The notes below the pieces were generated by a model that did not search any database, had not been told where the DNA came from, and worked only from the letters and a program-made list of their open reading frames with translations. A DNA stretch of 46,914 bases from an uncultured Pseudophaeobacter sp. (GTDB lineage Bacteria; Pseudomonadota; Alphaproteobacteria; Rhodobacterales; Rhodobacteraceae), in the NCBI GenBank assembly GCA_905479575.1, contig CAJQNB010000022.1:1-46914 (forward strand). Direction: 5' to 3'. The translations under genes were made by a program, and so were the position numbers. This document shows, one piece after another, positions 1 to 8,723 of the stretch (position 1 is its first letter; each line of letters begins with the position of its first letter).

Positions 1-841
1 GTGACACCGGATAGTCACCCGCAGCGATGCTTTCGGTTGTTGGAACAACACCATTCATTGTGGCCACCTGCAGCAGGTTCGTGTTGTTCTCGTAAAAGGA
101 CAAACCGAATACGCCGATACCGTTGCTGTCGGCCTCGATGCGGGCCAAAGTTTCGGTGTAATCACCGTCGATATCAAATGACCGGCCATCGGTACGGATC
201 GCCATGCACTTCTGCTCGGCAGTATCTTCGTCAACGCCGCCTGCAAGCATGGCTTCATAGAAACCACCGTCTTCACAGCCCGCAAGGATAACCTGTTCTT
301 CAAACACTTCACGTGTGCCGTGCTTGGTACCGGGGATAAAGGCCTGGATTGGCTGCGCCGGGAAATCGGGGTTTACTTGGTCCCAAGTCTCCAGCGTATT
401 TGGCACCAGCGCGCCATCGATATAGTGCTCGTTTGCGATTGCCATGTACCAGTCTGTTGGCGTGAAAGCGAATGCGCTGCCGTTGATGTCAGAGGCAAAG
501 ACGATGCCATCATAGCCGATGCGCACTTCGATGATGTCGGTGACACCAGCCTCGGCGCAGGCTTTGATTTCTTTTTCCTTGATGGCGCGCGACGCGTTGG
601 CGACGTCGATGGTGTTTTCGCCAACACCTTCACAGAACCGTTTCAGACCAGCAGAAGAGCCACCGGATTCAACAACAGGGGTTGGGAAGTCGAAGTTTTC
701 GCCAAAGGCTTCGGCAACGATGGAAGCATAGGGAAGAACGGTCGAGGAGCCAGCAACCTGAACCTGGTCACGCGCAGTGGCAGCCGTCGCAGTGGCGGCA
801 GCAATGGTCAGGGCAGAAGCGGTCAGTTTCACAAAGGACAT
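1..841 (-). CDS. pstS: Phosphate ABC transporter substrate-binding protein PstS (partial, C-terminus off window)
   Basis: Periplasmic phosphate-binding protein of the high-affinity Pst importer. I translated the minus strand: it starts at 841 with ATG behind a GGAG, opens with a signal peptide (MSFVKLTASALTIAAATATA) and runs about 280 residues before the window ends. The phosphate-binding signatures are visible: VAGSSTVLPY near the mature N-terminus, ESGGSSAGLKRFCEG, VANASRAIK, and GTKHGTREVFE in the second lobe. It lies downstream of phoR on the same strand with a Pho box between them, the usual phoR-pst arrangement in this family; pstCAB would lie beyond the window. The reading frame is intact as far as it can be seen. 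Confidence 0.93.
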   Translation of the reverse strand, partial: MSFVKLTASALTIAAATATAATARDQVQVAGSSTVLPYASIVAEAFGENFDFPTPVVESGGSSAGLKRFCEGVGENTIDVANASRAIKEKEIKACAEAGVTDIIEVRIGYDGIVFASDINGSAFAFTPTDWYMAIANEHYIDGALVPNTLETWDQVNPDFPAQPIQAFIPGTKHGTREVFEEQVILAGCEDGGFYEAMLAGGVDEDTAEQKCMAIRTDGRSFDIDGDYTETLARIEADSNGIGVFGLSFYENNTNLLQVATMNGVVPTTESIAAGDYPVS

Positions 842-1194
842 GAGAGTCTCCACGAGAGATTAAATTGTGTGACCATCCACACGATGATCATGTGCCGGTC
901 CTAAAAGCTGCACATGAGGCTTTTGTGACGTGCATGTAACAGCTGTATGACAAAACCGGATCAGCAGCGATTTTTGTCACAAATCCCGCCCCTGCGTTAA
1001 TCTTTGGCCCGGAATTTCTGGCAGCTGCGCCAGACAGCACCTATAAAGGCGCGCCCGTTCAGGCCGCGCGCCGGACTGTGCGCGTTGCAAAAGATGGACA
1101 AAGCCAAAGAGGATACCCCCAAGAGCAGCGATTTCAGGTCCGCAATAAGGGCCGGGATCAGATCTGAGGTTTCGCCTTCGGATCAAGACGGGGT
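842..1194. other. phoR-pstS intergenic region
   Basis: This 353-base gap holds the Pho box near its pstS side. The remainder (about 1000-1194) is GC-rich. Short open frames exist on both strands, but none has a convincing start, ribosome binding site or recognisable protein. I see no other gene in it. Confidence 0.5.
925..953 (-). promoter_or_regulatory. Pho box (three 7-bp repeats at 11-bp period) upstream of pstS
   Basis: On the minus strand three heptamers repeat every 11 bases: TTGTCAT, CTGTTAC and ACGTCAC, separated by ACAG and ATGC. The first two match the PhoB consensus (CTGTCAT, 4 bases, CTGTCAT) closely and the third is weaker. The array ends about 83 bases before the pstS start. 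PhoB binding here would make pstS phosphate-starvation inducible. The match is read by eye. Confidence 0.75.
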
Positions 1195-2238
1195 TCAGGA
1201 AAGGGGCAAGGTCACAGAAAAACAGGTTCCCGCGCCAAGATCGCTTTCGACCCGCAACCTGCCACGGTGGCGGTTGACGATGTGTTTGACGATGGCCAGC
1301 CCCAATCCGGTGCCCCCCATTTCGCGCGAGCGATGATTGTCAGCGCGGTAAAACCGCTCTGTCAGCCGTGGCAGGTGAATCGGATCAATGCCCGCACCAT
1401 TGTCAGTGACCTGCACCCGCACCGCCGGAGCGCGCAGCGAAGGATCCCGTTCCAGCAGCTCCAGAGTCACTTCGACCTGATCGCCGCCATATTTAATGGC
1501 GTTCTCAACCAGATTGATAAAGACCTGTAGCAATTGATCCGGATCGCCAATGATCATCACCGGCACTTCAGGAGGGCTAAAATTCAGGCTGACATTGCCG
1601 GCGTCGGCAAGGGGCTGCATGGTTTTGAGCGTGGAGCAAAGATGTGCCACCAGGTCCATCTGTTCCTTGGGGCGAATGCGCTCTTTGCTCTCGACCCGGT
1701 TCAGGGACAACAAATCGCCCACCAGACGGTTCATCCGGCTGGCCTCGCCTTCCATGATGGTCAGAAAACGATCCCGCGCCGCCGGGTCATCACGTGCCGC
1801 CCCGCGCAGGGTTTCAATAAACCCCATCAGGGCGGTCAACGGTGTGCGCAATTCGTGGCTGACATTGGCGACAAAATCCCGGCGCATCTGGTTGGCCTGT
1901 TCGCGCTCTGTCACATCCTGAAAGGTGATCAGCACCGCGCCACCTTCGACAGCGCCAATGCCGACAATATAGCGCAGGTCAACCTCGTAGGTGGTATCCT
2001 GCGCCCCATCGTTTGACAGATGCCGCGCACTGCGATTGCCGCGGTCCTCCAGACATTTTTCAATTGCCGCAGTAACATTGGGTTGCCGCAGGATTGTCGC
2101 AAAATGACGTCCCAGGATCTGCTCCCCCAACAGGGTAAGCCCAGGTTTGTTGGATCCGATAAAACGCTCAGTTTGATCCACCAAGACGCAAGGCATTGGA
2201 ATTGCCTCAAGAAAACTCTCGATTACCTCTTGTTTCAT
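1195..2238 (-). CDS. phoR: Phosphate regulon sensor histidine kinase PhoR (soluble form)
   Basis: Sensor kinase expected to phosphorylate PhoB under phosphate limitation. Domains in order are a PAS-like region (about residues 5-110), HisKA with the phospho-acceptor His in FVANVSHELRTPL (about residue 128), and HATPase_c with N-box (NAIKYGG), G1 (DNGAGI) and G2 (GGTGLGLAIVKH). The start at 2238 is chosen because AGGGG lies 8 bases upstream; a TTG 18 bases further upstream lacks this. At 347 residues it is shorter than enterobacterial PhoR, and no hydrophobic membrane segment is visible in the N-terminus. The name rests on the kinase class plus adjacency to the Pho box and pstS. Confidence 0.85.
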   Translation of the reverse strand: MKQEVIESFLEAIPMPCVLVDQTERFIGSNKPGLTLLGEQILGRHFATILRQPNVTAAIEKCLEDRGNRSARHLSNDGAQDTTYEVDLRYIVGIGAVEGGAVLITFQDVTEREQANQMRRDFVANVSHELRTPLTALMGFIETLRGAARDDPAARDRFLTIMEGEASRMNRLVGDLLSLNRVESKERIRPKEQMDLVAHLCSTLKTMQPLADAGNVSLNFSPPEVPVMIIGDPDQLLQVFINLVENAIKYGGDQVEVTLELLERDPSLRAPAVRVQVTDNGAGIDPIHLPRLTERFYRADNHRSREMGGTGLGLAIVKHIVNRHRGRLRVESDLGAGTCFSVTLPLS

Positions 2239-2329
2239 GGCGAACCCCTGTTGCAATCCGCTTCCAATATCAGGCGAATGTAAAGCCTATGTGGCAACGC
2301 ATCGCTTGCATTGGAACCGGGGGCTTTGG

Positions 2330-2851
2330 TCAGACTGGACGCATCTCATCCCGGAAGCGGCGCATGTTATCCTGATAATGCAGGGCGCTCTGGGTCAGGG
2401 TCTGGGCCAGCTCCGCAGAGACCTCGCGCACCACTTTGCCCGGCGCGCCCATGACCAGAGAATTATCCGGTATAACCTTGTTTTCGGTGATCAGCGCCCC
2501 TGCCCCGATCAGGCAGTTCTTGCCAATCTTGGCGCCGTTCAGAACAGTCGCCCCCATGCCGATTAGGCTGTTTTCGCCGATGGTACAGCCATGCAGCATG
2601 ACCTTGTGGCCAATGGTGCAATTCTTGCCCACGGTCAGCGGGAAGCCCGCGTCGATGTGCATGACCACGTTTTCCTGCACATTTGCGCCCTCGCAGATGC
2701 GGATCTCTTCGTGATCGGCGCGAAGGGTGCAGCCAAACCAAACCGAGGCCCCGGCCTCCAGCACCACTTTGCCAATCAGATTGGCATCCGGTGCAACCCA
2801 GGTATCGGCATGCAGGTGGGGTTGGTGTTCACCAAGAGCGTATAATGTCAT
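2330..2851 (-). CDS. Gamma carbonic anhydrase family / hexapeptide-repeat protein (YrdA/PaaY-like)
   Basis: A 173-residue left-handed beta-helix protein of the YrdA/PaaY/gamma-CA-like group. The sequence is built of hexapeptide repeats ([44 protein letters not shown]). The metal-binding histidines expected for gamma-CA-like trimers are visible in [14 protein letters not shown] and [10 protein letters not shown]. It ends with the usual C-terminal helix after APGKVVRE. The ATG overlaps the stop codon of gmk (ATGA-type overlap), so the two are probably translated together. Members of this family include active carbonic anhydrases, thioesterases and proteins without known activity; the substrate cannot be told here. 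Confidence 0.85.
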   Translation of the reverse strand: MTLYALGEHQPHLHADTWVAPDANLIGKVVLEAGASVWFGCTLRADHEEIRICEGANVQENVVMHIDAGFPLTVGKNCTIGHKVMLHGCTIGENSLIGMGATVLNGAKIGKNCLIGAGALITENKVIPDNSLVMGAPGKVVREVSAELAQTLTQSALHYQDNMRRFRDEMRPV

Positions 2852-3489
2852 GTCATGTCCTCAAATTCGCTTTGCAACAGGCGCACATGATCCACCAGCT
2901 GCGGCTGCTGAATACGGCGCAAACGGGTGGAGGTGATGATGGTTTTCAGCGCTTCTTCGGTGGCATCCAGATCATCATTGATCAACACATTATCATAGCT
3001 GCCCCAGTGGCTGATCTCGTCCCAGCTCTTCTCCATCCGCCGTTTGATGGTCTCGGCATCGTCCTGTCCCCGGCTTTCCAACCGGCGCCGCAGCTCGGTG
3101 ATCGACGGGGGCAACAAAAAGATCGACAATGTGTGCTGGCCCAGCTCAGAGTTGCGGATCTGCTGCGCCCCCTGCCAGTCGATGTCAAACAGCACATCCT
3201 GGCCGTCCTCGATGGCGGCGCGTACAGGCCCTTTGGGGGAACCATAAAAATTGCCAAAGACATGGGCATGTTCCAGCATGTCATTTTCTGTAACGGCAGA
3301 TTTGAAATCATCCACGGAGACAAAATGGTAATCCTGCCCGTGCACCTCACCGGGGCGAGGGTTGCGGGTGGTGGCCGAAACCGAAAACGAAATACTGTCG
3401 TCCCAGGCGCGCAACCGCTTTGCCAGAGTGGATTTGCCCGCGCCGGAGGGCGAGGACAGGATGATCAAAAGGCCGCGCCGATCTGCCAT
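2848..3489 (-). CDS. gmk: Guanylate kinase
   Basis: Cytoplasmic ATP:GMP phosphotransferase in purine nucleotide salvage and synthesis. It has 213 residues, typical for the family. The P-loop is at the N-terminus ([15 protein letters not shown]). It is followed by the GMP-binding region ([21 protein letters not shown]) and the [10 protein letters not shown] motif. The ATG has a strong GGAGAAG ribosome binding site. It lies 19 bases after yicC, and its stop overlaps the next gene, so yicC-gmk-gamma-CA is a probable operon. The yicC-gmk pairing is common in bacteria. Confidence 0.95.
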   Translation of the reverse strand: MADRRGLLIILSSPSGAGKSTLAKRLRAWDDSISFSVSATTRNPRPGEVHGQDYHFVSVDDFKSAVTENDMLEHAHVFGNFYGSPKGPVRAAIEDGQDVLFDIDWQGAQQIRNSELGQHTLSIFLLPPSITELRRRLESRGQDDAETIKRRMEKSWDEISHWGSYDNVLINDDLDATEEALKTIITSTRLRRIQQPQLVDHVRLLQSEFEDMT

Positions 3490-3508
3490 CAGGTCTTCTC
3501 CTTTGGAG

Positions 3509-4405
3509 TTATTCTATATTTTGCACTTGTTCGCGCATTTGGTCGATCACTGCTTTCAACTCTAGACCCACGGAGGTCAAGTCACTGTTAAGCGCTTTTG
3601 AACACAGTGTATTGGCCTCGCGGTTGAATTCCTGCATCAGGAAGTCAAACTTGCGCCCCACCGCGCCGCCAGTGGCCAGCAGATCCTCAGCGGCGGCCAC
3701 ATGGGCTGCCAGCCGGTCGATTTCTTCGGTGACATCCGATTTTACCGCCAACATCGCCAATTCCTGGGCAACCCGGTTGGCATCGGCCCCGTCCGCGTTT
3801 TCCAACACCTTGGCCAGATTGGCCTTAAGCGCCGCAGCCACCAGGGGTTTGCGCGCTTCGGCGCTGTCTGCCGCAAATTGAGTCAGGCGGCTCACCTCGG
3901 CCAGTTGGTTGCGCAAGACCTGCTCCAATGCAGCCCCTTCGGTTTCACGCATTTGAACGAATTCAGACACAAGGCTTTCGAATTCCTTTTTCAACTCAGC
4001 AACCAATGGCGCCGGGTCATCTTCGATTGCTGTGGTTTCCAGTACCCCGCGAATAGAAAGCAAATCCGCACCAGATGTGACCGACAAATCCACCCCGGCC
4101 GACTGCGCCAGCGCCTCTGCCTCTGCCAGGGCGGTGAGCACCGAAGCGAGCAGAGGTTTGTTCAGAGTGAGGGTTCCAGCCGCCTCCTCTCCTCGGCTGA
4201 TCCGCAGCCCCAGCGAGACATTTCCCCGCGCCAGTGTGTTGCCCATGACCTTGCGCAGGTGCACTTCCAGCCCATCCAGCCAGTCCGGCACCCGCAGGCG
4301 CAGATCCAGCCCCTTGGCGTTGACCGACCGCATTTCCCAGCTCCAACTGTGGACCCCAAGACGCCCCTGTCCCGAGGCAAATCCGGTCATGCTTCGAATT
4401 TTCAT
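3509..4405 (-). CDS. yicC: YicC/YloC family endoribonuclease
   Basis: 298-residue protein of the YicC/YloC family. It begins with the diagnostic MTGFASGQG motif and ends with the conserved block [15 protein letters not shown]...[17 protein letters not shown]. The middle is helical and charged. Members have been characterised as endoribonucleases affecting RNA decay, including sRNA decay in E. coli. The ATG has an AAGGA ribosome binding site 8 bases upstream. It is first in a probable operon with gmk and the hexapeptide protein and is divergent from the PAS gene at 4657. No active-site change can be judged by eye. Confidence 0.9.
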   Translation of the reverse strand: MKIRSMTGFASGQGRLGVHSWSWEMRSVNAKGLDLRLRVPDWLDGLEVHLRKVMGNTLARGNVSLGLRISRGEEAAGTLTLNKPLLASVLTALAEAEALAQSAGVDLSVTSGADLLSIRGVLETTAIEDDPAPLVAELKKEFESLVSEFVQMRETEGAALEQVLRNQLAEVSRLTQFAADSAEARKPLVAAALKANLAKVLENADGADANRVAQELAMLAVKSDVTEEIDRLAAHVAAAEDLLATGGAVGRKFDFLMQEFNREANTLCSKALNSDLTSVGLELKAVIDQMREQVQNIE

Positions 4406-4556
4406 AAACTTGTCCTTATCCAGCCAATCGCCAGCAAAATCAGGCCCAAAACAGTGTCCTCAGCAGTGCCGGCACGCGCAAAAGGATAGGTGGTTATACA
4501 AAGGCGTTAACCATTGCTTTAAGTTTTAGTCCAAATTTGAATAATATTATGGCATG

Positions 4557-4572
4557 TTAACTGCAAGGTAAC
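4557..4572 (+). promoter_or_regulatory. Possible CtrA half-site pair upstream of the PAS gene
   Basis: TTAA, seven bases, then GTAAC. This is one mismatch from the CtrA consensus TTAA-N7-TTAA(C), placed about 85 bases before the PAS-domain gene. It is a weak signal found by eye; AT-rich DNA gives such matches by chance. Confidence 0.25.
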
Positions 4573-4656
4573 CATCTAAACGGTACGAATAAGGCAGTCG
4601 GCAGATTGTGTTGCGTACAAGATGGCAAATGGACCGGACAACGTAAGGAAAAGCAC

Positions 4657-5472
4657 ATGTTTTTTGGCGGCAGCAAAAACTCTAGCCAGGACAAGGGTCA
4701 CAACAAGGTGGTTCCCATGACGAATTTCCGTAACACCGTTCCGGTTTCCCCCATGCGTCAGGCCGAGGCCTATTGGACCGCGCTGCGTCGCGGCGACGAC
4801 ATTCCCAGCCGGTCACAGATCGATCCGCGCGGGTTGGAAAACATTCTGTCGCAGACATTTATACTGGAGCGTGTTGCCCCAGGTATCGCCCGCTTCCGCC
4901 TGGCCGGCCAAAAGGTCAATGAGATGGCAGGCATGGAGGTGCGCGGCATGCCGATTACCGCCTTTTTCACCCCCGATGCCCGCAAACAGATGAGCGCCGC
5001 GCTGGAGCACATGTTTGAAGCGCCTGCCATTGTTGAGATTGAGATGCAGACCGAAGGGTCACGCCTGCGTGGTCGCCGTGAGGCCCGCATGTTGCTGCTC
5101 CCCTTGCGCAGCGACCTGGGCGATGTGAGCCGTGCACTGGGTGTTTTTGTCTCTGAGGGTAACCCGAACAAAACATCGCAGCGCTTTGCAATCACCTCGA
5201 TCGAAATGCGGGCCGTTGCCAAAAACACCGATGATACCGAGTTCAAGGCAAAGTCGCGCGACGCGGGTGATGTGAACAAGCCAAACCCTAAGTTTGCAGA
5301 GTTGCAAGCGCGCCTTGCTCCTGAGCCATCCATCCTGCAAGAAGCGCGTGATCTGGCCGATCTCAGGTTGAAAAAACCGGCGCGTGACACTGCGCGGACA
5401 GATGACAAAAGCAAATCGAAAGGGGCACATTTGCGGCTGGTCTCCAGCCGTGATGAAACGCCCGTTTCCTAA
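4657..5472 (+). CDS. PAS domain-containing protein (PAS_5/PF07310-like)
   Basis: A 271-residue alphaproteobacterial PAS-type protein. The start at 4657 (MFFGGSKNSS) is chosen because TAAGGAA lies just upstream; an earlier in-frame start at 4606 lacks a binding site. The core (about residues 30-170) shows the family pattern: YWTALRRGDDIPSRSQIDPR, then ENILSQTFILERVAPG, then the fold with FRLAGQKVNEMAGMEVRGMP. The C-terminal third is charged and probably disordered. No output domain is present, so it may act as a sensor or adaptor protein. Related single-PAS proteins in Caulobacter (such as MopJ) act in cell-cycle signalling, but transfer of that role here is inference. Confidence 0.75.
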   Translation: MFFGGSKNSSQDKGHNKVVPMTNFRNTVPVSPMRQAEAYWTALRRGDDIPSRSQIDPRGLENILSQTFILERVAPGIARFRLAGQKVNEMAGMEVRGMPITAFFTPDARKQMSAALEHMFEAPAIVEIEMQTEGSRLRGRREARMLLLPLRSDLGDVSRALGVFVSEGNPNKTSQRFAITSIEMRAVAKNTDDTEFKAKSRDAGDVNKPNPKFAELQARLAPEPSILQEARDLADLRLKKPARDTARTDDKSKSKGAHLRLVSSRDETPVS

Positions 5473-5518
5473 AATTTTAGCCTATTTCTAGTCTATTTGG
5501 TCATAGTCTAGCAATGAT

Positions 5519-5550
5519 CGCCCCGCGGAAGAATTCCCGGGGCGTTTCCC
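5519..5550 (+). terminator. Rho-independent terminator after the PAS gene
   Basis: Stem CGCCCC/GGGGCG with a 14-base loop, followed by TTTCCCTTTT, about 45 bases after the PAS gene stop. Confidence 0.65.
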
Positions 5551-5589
5551 TTTTAAACACCCCTTCAACATCGCATCGCAACACATTGT

Positions 5590-5625
5590 AGTTAAACAAA
5601 AACCGCCCCAGTCTCCTGGAGCGGT
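5590..5625 (-). terminator. Rho-independent terminator after the DAHP synthase gene
   Basis: On the minus strand a 10-bp stem (ACCGCTCCAG/CTGGGGCGGT, one mismatch) with a GAGA loop is followed directly by TTTTTGTTT. It lies about 30 bases downstream of the stop codon at 5656. Confidence 0.85.
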
Positions 5626-5655
5626 CTTGATTTTCTACGGGCCATAGAGCGTGGC

Positions 5656-7032
5656 TCAGCTGGCTTCAGCGCTGCGTGCGCGACGCTTATTGCGCAGGTT
5701 TGACAATTCTTCTGCGACCAGAAAGGCCAGTTCCAGGGATTGGCTGGCGTTGAGACGCGGATCACAGGCGGTGTGATAGCGATCGCTCAGGTTTTCGTCC
5801 GTTACCGCGCGAACACCGCCGGTGCACTCGGTTACATCCTGACCGGTCATCTCAAAATGTACCCCGCCCGGAATGGTGCCTTCGGCGGAATGGACCGCAA
5901 AGAAGTCCTGCACTTCGCGCAACACGCTCTCAAAGGGGCGGGTTTTGTAGCCGGTAGAGGATTTCACGGTATTGCCATGCATCGGATCGCAAACCCAGGT
6001 GACATTTGCGCCCTCGTCCTCGACCGCCTTGACCAGTCGCGGCAGATGTTCTGCCACCTTGCCGGCACCAAAGCGCGCGATCAGTGTCAGCCGCCCCTCC
6101 TCATTTGAAGGGTTCAGGCGCTGCATCAGCACCTTCAGGTCATCAGCCGATGTTGTGGGGCCACATTTCATGCCGATGGGATTCAGCACTCCACGACAGA
6201 ATTCCACATGGGCGCCGTCGGGCTGGCGGGTGCGATCCCCGATCCACAGCATATGACCGGAGCCTGCCAGCCAATTGCCAGAGGTCGTATCAAGACGGGT
6301 CAGCGCCTCTTCGTATTCCAGCAGCAGGCCTTCGTGGCTGGTGTAGAATTCTACCGTCTGCAACGCATGCGCCGCATCATTGTTCACCCCGGCTGCTTTC
6401 ATGAAATCCAGCGTGTCGGTGATGCGATTGGCCATTTCGCGGTAGCTTTGGGCTTTTTCACCTTCGGTAAAGCCCAGGGTCCAAGAATGCACCTGGTTCA
6501 CATCCGCATAGCCGCCGGTGGAAAAGGCCCGCAGCAGGTTGAGGGTTGCCGCCGCCTGGGTGTAGGCCTGCAACATCCGCTTGGGATCGGGAATACGCGC
6601 GGCTTCGGTGAAACCAAGATCGTTGATGATGTCGCCGCGATAGCTGGGCAGCTCCACCCCATCCAGGGTTTCAGTAGGCGCGCTGCGCGGTTTGGCGAAT
6701 TGGCCGGCCATACGGCCCACTTTCACCACAGGAACCTTGGCGCCATAGGTCAACACCATGGCCATCTGCAGCATCACCTTGAAGGTGTCGCGAATGGCAT
6801 CCGCGCTGAACTGCTCAAAGCTTTCGGCGCAGTCACCGCCCTGCAGCAAAAATGCCTCGCCGCGGCCCGCCGCTGCAAGATGTTGTTTCAAGCGCCGTGC
6901 TTCGCCGGCAAAGACCAGTGGAGGATAGCTTGAAAGCTGCGCTTCTACGGCGCCGAGCGCCGGGGCGTCGGTGTAATCGGGCATCTGCACGCGGGGTTTG
7001 TTGCGCCAGGATGCTTTTTGCCACTCACTCAT
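5656..7032 (-). CDS. Class II 3-deoxy-7-phosphoheptulonate (DAHP) synthase
   Basis: First enzyme of the shikimate pathway: condenses phosphoenolpyruvate with erythrose 4-phosphate. It has 458 residues and is the plant/actinobacterial class II type, recognised by [25 protein letters not shown], the [12 protein letters not shown] motif, [14 protein letters not shown], and [13 protein letters not shown] with [18 protein letters not shown]. The metal-binding Cys is in GGDC, and the metal-binding His and Glu lie in the C-terminal motifs. The start at 7032 (MSEWQKASW) has GGAG upstream; an upstream in-frame extension of 15 residues is probably untranslated. Single gene, with its own terminator. No chorismate mutase fusion. 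Confidence 0.94.
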   Translation of the reverse strand: MSEWQKASWRNKPRVQMPDYTDAPALGAVEAQLSSYPPLVFAGEARRLKQHLAAAGRGEAFLLQGGDCAESFEQFSADAIRDTFKVMLQMAMVLTYGAKVPVVKVGRMAGQFAKPRSAPTETLDGVELPSYRGDIINDLGFTEAARIPDPKRMLQAYTQAAATLNLLRAFSTGGYADVNQVHSWTLGFTEGEKAQSYREMANRITDTLDFMKAAGVNNDAAHALQTVEFYTSHEGLLLEYEEALTRLDTTSGNWLAGSGHMLWIGDRTRQPDGAHVEFCRGVLNPIGMKCGPTTSADDLKVLMQRLNPSNEEGRLTLIARFGAGKVAEHLPRLVKAVEDEGANVTWVCDPMHGNTVKSSTGYKTRPFESVLREVQDFFAVHSAEGTIPGGVHFEMTGQDVTECTGGVRAVTDENLSDRYHTACDPRLNASQSLELAFLVAEELSNLRNKRRARSAEAS

Positions 7033-7226
7033 AGCTTTTCTCCGCTTAAGAGGTCTTAATAATAGAACGGAAGCCACCTATACAAAAACGCACTCGTGCT
7101 GACCAGTTTAGATTTGCCCCTCTTGACCCGGCTTCGAACCTATGGTCACGGTTTTCTGGTCTCACGCGGGGCTGACTTATTAATGGTCTCTCCCGGTGCA
7201 TTCAAAAATTGCCAAGGATGTGCCCC

Positions 7227-8225
7227 ATGCAAACCCAAAGAAAACCGGTCGAAACATCAAAAGAGGTTTCATCCACAAGACGATATGTATTTGTTTTGCT
7301 AGAGAGATTCTCGATGCTCTCTTTTGCCTCAGCGGTTGAATGCCTGCGTATCGCCAACCGTATGGCCGGTCGCGAGGTCTATAGCTGGACTTTGCTTGGC
7401 GAGGGTGGCGAACAAGTCACCTGCTCTGCCGGCACCACCTTTGCTGTGGACGGTGATTTTGGTGATTTGCAACGCGATGACAGTATTCTTGTCTGTGCAG
7501 GGGTTAACGTTCAGGCCGCAACCAGTAAAAAACTGCTGGCCTGGCTGCGCCGTGAGGCCCGCAAGGGCGTGATGATTGGCGGCCTGTGCACCGCCTCCTA
7601 TGTTCTGGCGAAGGCTGGATTGCTGGACGGTAAAAAGGCAACCATCCATTGGGAAAACATTGACAGCTTTGCCGAAGAGTTCGAGGAAGTCACCCTCACA
7701 AAATCCGTTTTTGTAATTGATAACAATCGCTTGTCTACGGCGGGTGGGACGTCGTCGATTGATTTGTTGTTGAAACTCATTGCCAATGACCACGGCGAGG
7801 ATCTGGCAAATTCCGTAGCGGACCAGTTGATCTATTCTTCTATCCGCACCGATCAGGACACCCAGCGCCTGTCGGTCCCGACTCGGATCGGCGTGCGTCA
7901 CCCGAAGCTGTCGATGGTAATCCAAATGATGGAAACCAATATCGAGGAACCCATCAGCCCCTCCGTCTTGGCGCAGAATGTTGGGATGTCGACCCGGCAG
8001 CTTGAACGTCTGTTCCGCCGTTATCTGAACCGCAGCCCCAAACGCTATTATATGGAGCTGAGGTTGCAAAAAGCCCGCAACCTGTTGATGCAGACCGATA
8101 TGAGCGTGATCAATGTGGCGCTGGCCTGTGGGTTTGCCTCGCCGTCGCATTTTTCCAAATGCTACCGGGCGCATTATGACACCACCCCCTACCGTGAGCG
8201 CGGCAGCAAATCTGGCGGACAGTGA
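7227..8225 (+). CDS. GlxA family transcriptional regulator (DJ-1/PfpI domain plus AraC HTH)
   Basis: 332-residue regulator. The N-terminal half (residues about 20-190) is a DJ-1/PfpI-like class I amidotransferase fold (VFVLLERFSMLSFASAVECLRIAN; GGLCTASYVLAKAGLLDG; STAGGTSSIDLLLKLI). The C-terminal about 100 residues are an AraC-type double helix-turn-helix (SPSVLAQNVGMSTRQLERLFRRYL; MSVINVALACGFASPSHFSKCYR). The start at 7227 has AAGGA upstream. GlxA-type regulators often control uptake or catabolism of quaternary amines, arginine or related amino compounds. Here the neighbour on the same strand is a branched-chain-amino-acid-type ABC operon, so control of that operon is a reasonable inference. 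The effector is not evident. Confidence 0.85.
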   Translation: MQTQRKPVETSKEVSSTRRYVFVLLERFSMLSFASAVECLRIANRMAGREVYSWTLLGEGGEQVTCSAGTTFAVDGDFGDLQRDDSILVCAGVNVQAATSKKLLAWLRREARKGVMIGGLCTASYVLAKAGLLDGKKATIHWENIDSFAEEFEEVTLTKSVFVIDNNRLSTAGGTSSIDLLLKLIANDHGEDLANSVADQLIYSSIRTDQDTQRLSVPTRIGVRHPKLSMVIQMMETNIEEPISPSVLAQNVGMSTRQLERLFRRYLNRSPKRYYMELRLQKARNLLMQTDMSVINVALACGFASPSHFSKCYRAHYDTTPYRERGSKSGGQ

Positions 8226-8375
8226 TTCTACCTTGAGCAAAAGCGACTGATTCTCTGGCGAGAACAGACACTTTTGCCACTTGGGGGCCGACCCAGAGGG
8301 CTTGGCCTGTCACATTTTTTTGATCATTCTCACAGATCCTGCGCTGTGCCCGGCTTTTTTGGACACAGCAAAAGA

Positions 8376-8394
8376 CACAGGCTTTGGCCGGTCG
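8376..8394 (+). repeat. Direct repeat, copy 1 (possible regulator site)
   Basis: CACAGGCTTTGGCCGGTCG. It is 16/19 identical to the copy at 8441-8459, 65 bases downstream, about six helical turns. Direct-repeat sites are typical of AraC-family regulators and such a gene lies just upstream. Assignment is inference. Confidence 0.4.
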
Positions 8395-8440
8395 ATTTCA
8401 TCAACATATTTATTTTAAGCTTCAAGCACTTGCGGAAATC

Positions 8441-8459
8441 CACCGGCTTTGACCGGCCG
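8441..8459 (+). repeat. Direct repeat, copy 2 (possible regulator site)
   Basis: CACCGGCTTTGACCGGCCG, partner of the copy at 8376-8394, in the same orientation. Confidence 0.4.
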
Positions 8460-8723
8460 CCAAACGGACATTTCCGCCGTCCAACGAAAGCCCGCGAGAC
8501 AAAATCAACCCCAAAGGGATGCGACGAAATGGCCATTGTTTTCTTTCCCTCTGGCGCAAAAACCTGTAGAGCATCCGCCTCATCAGGCCAGCAAAACGCT
8601 GCTGGATAAAAACAGAGCAAGTGGACATCGGGAGGGTGTCGCGAGCCAAGGGGACTTTTCTTTTCAAATCGCCTTGCCTAGGGTTCCTTATGAACAGACT
8701 TGTTCCAATAAACTGGGAGAAAT

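Larger units (their letters stand above)
8226..8723. other. Regulator-to-liv intergenic region with direct repeats
   Basis: This 498-base gap has no gene I can support. It contains an inverted repeat at 8343-8369 (GCTGTG/CACAGC arms), which is not followed by a T-run. It also contains a pair of 19-bp direct repeats (8376-8394 and 8441-8459, 16 of 19 identical). The liv promoter must lie in its right half. Confidence 0.5.

Noticed and set aside
1534..2016. Plus-strand open frame of 160 codons across phoR
   Set aside because: It is antisense to phoR, lacks a binding site, and shows no recognisable protein; the minus-strand kinase explains the DNA.
4506..4521. TTAA pair near yicC as a CtrA site
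   Set aside because: The spacing is eight bases, not seven, and AT-rich DNA makes this likely by chance.
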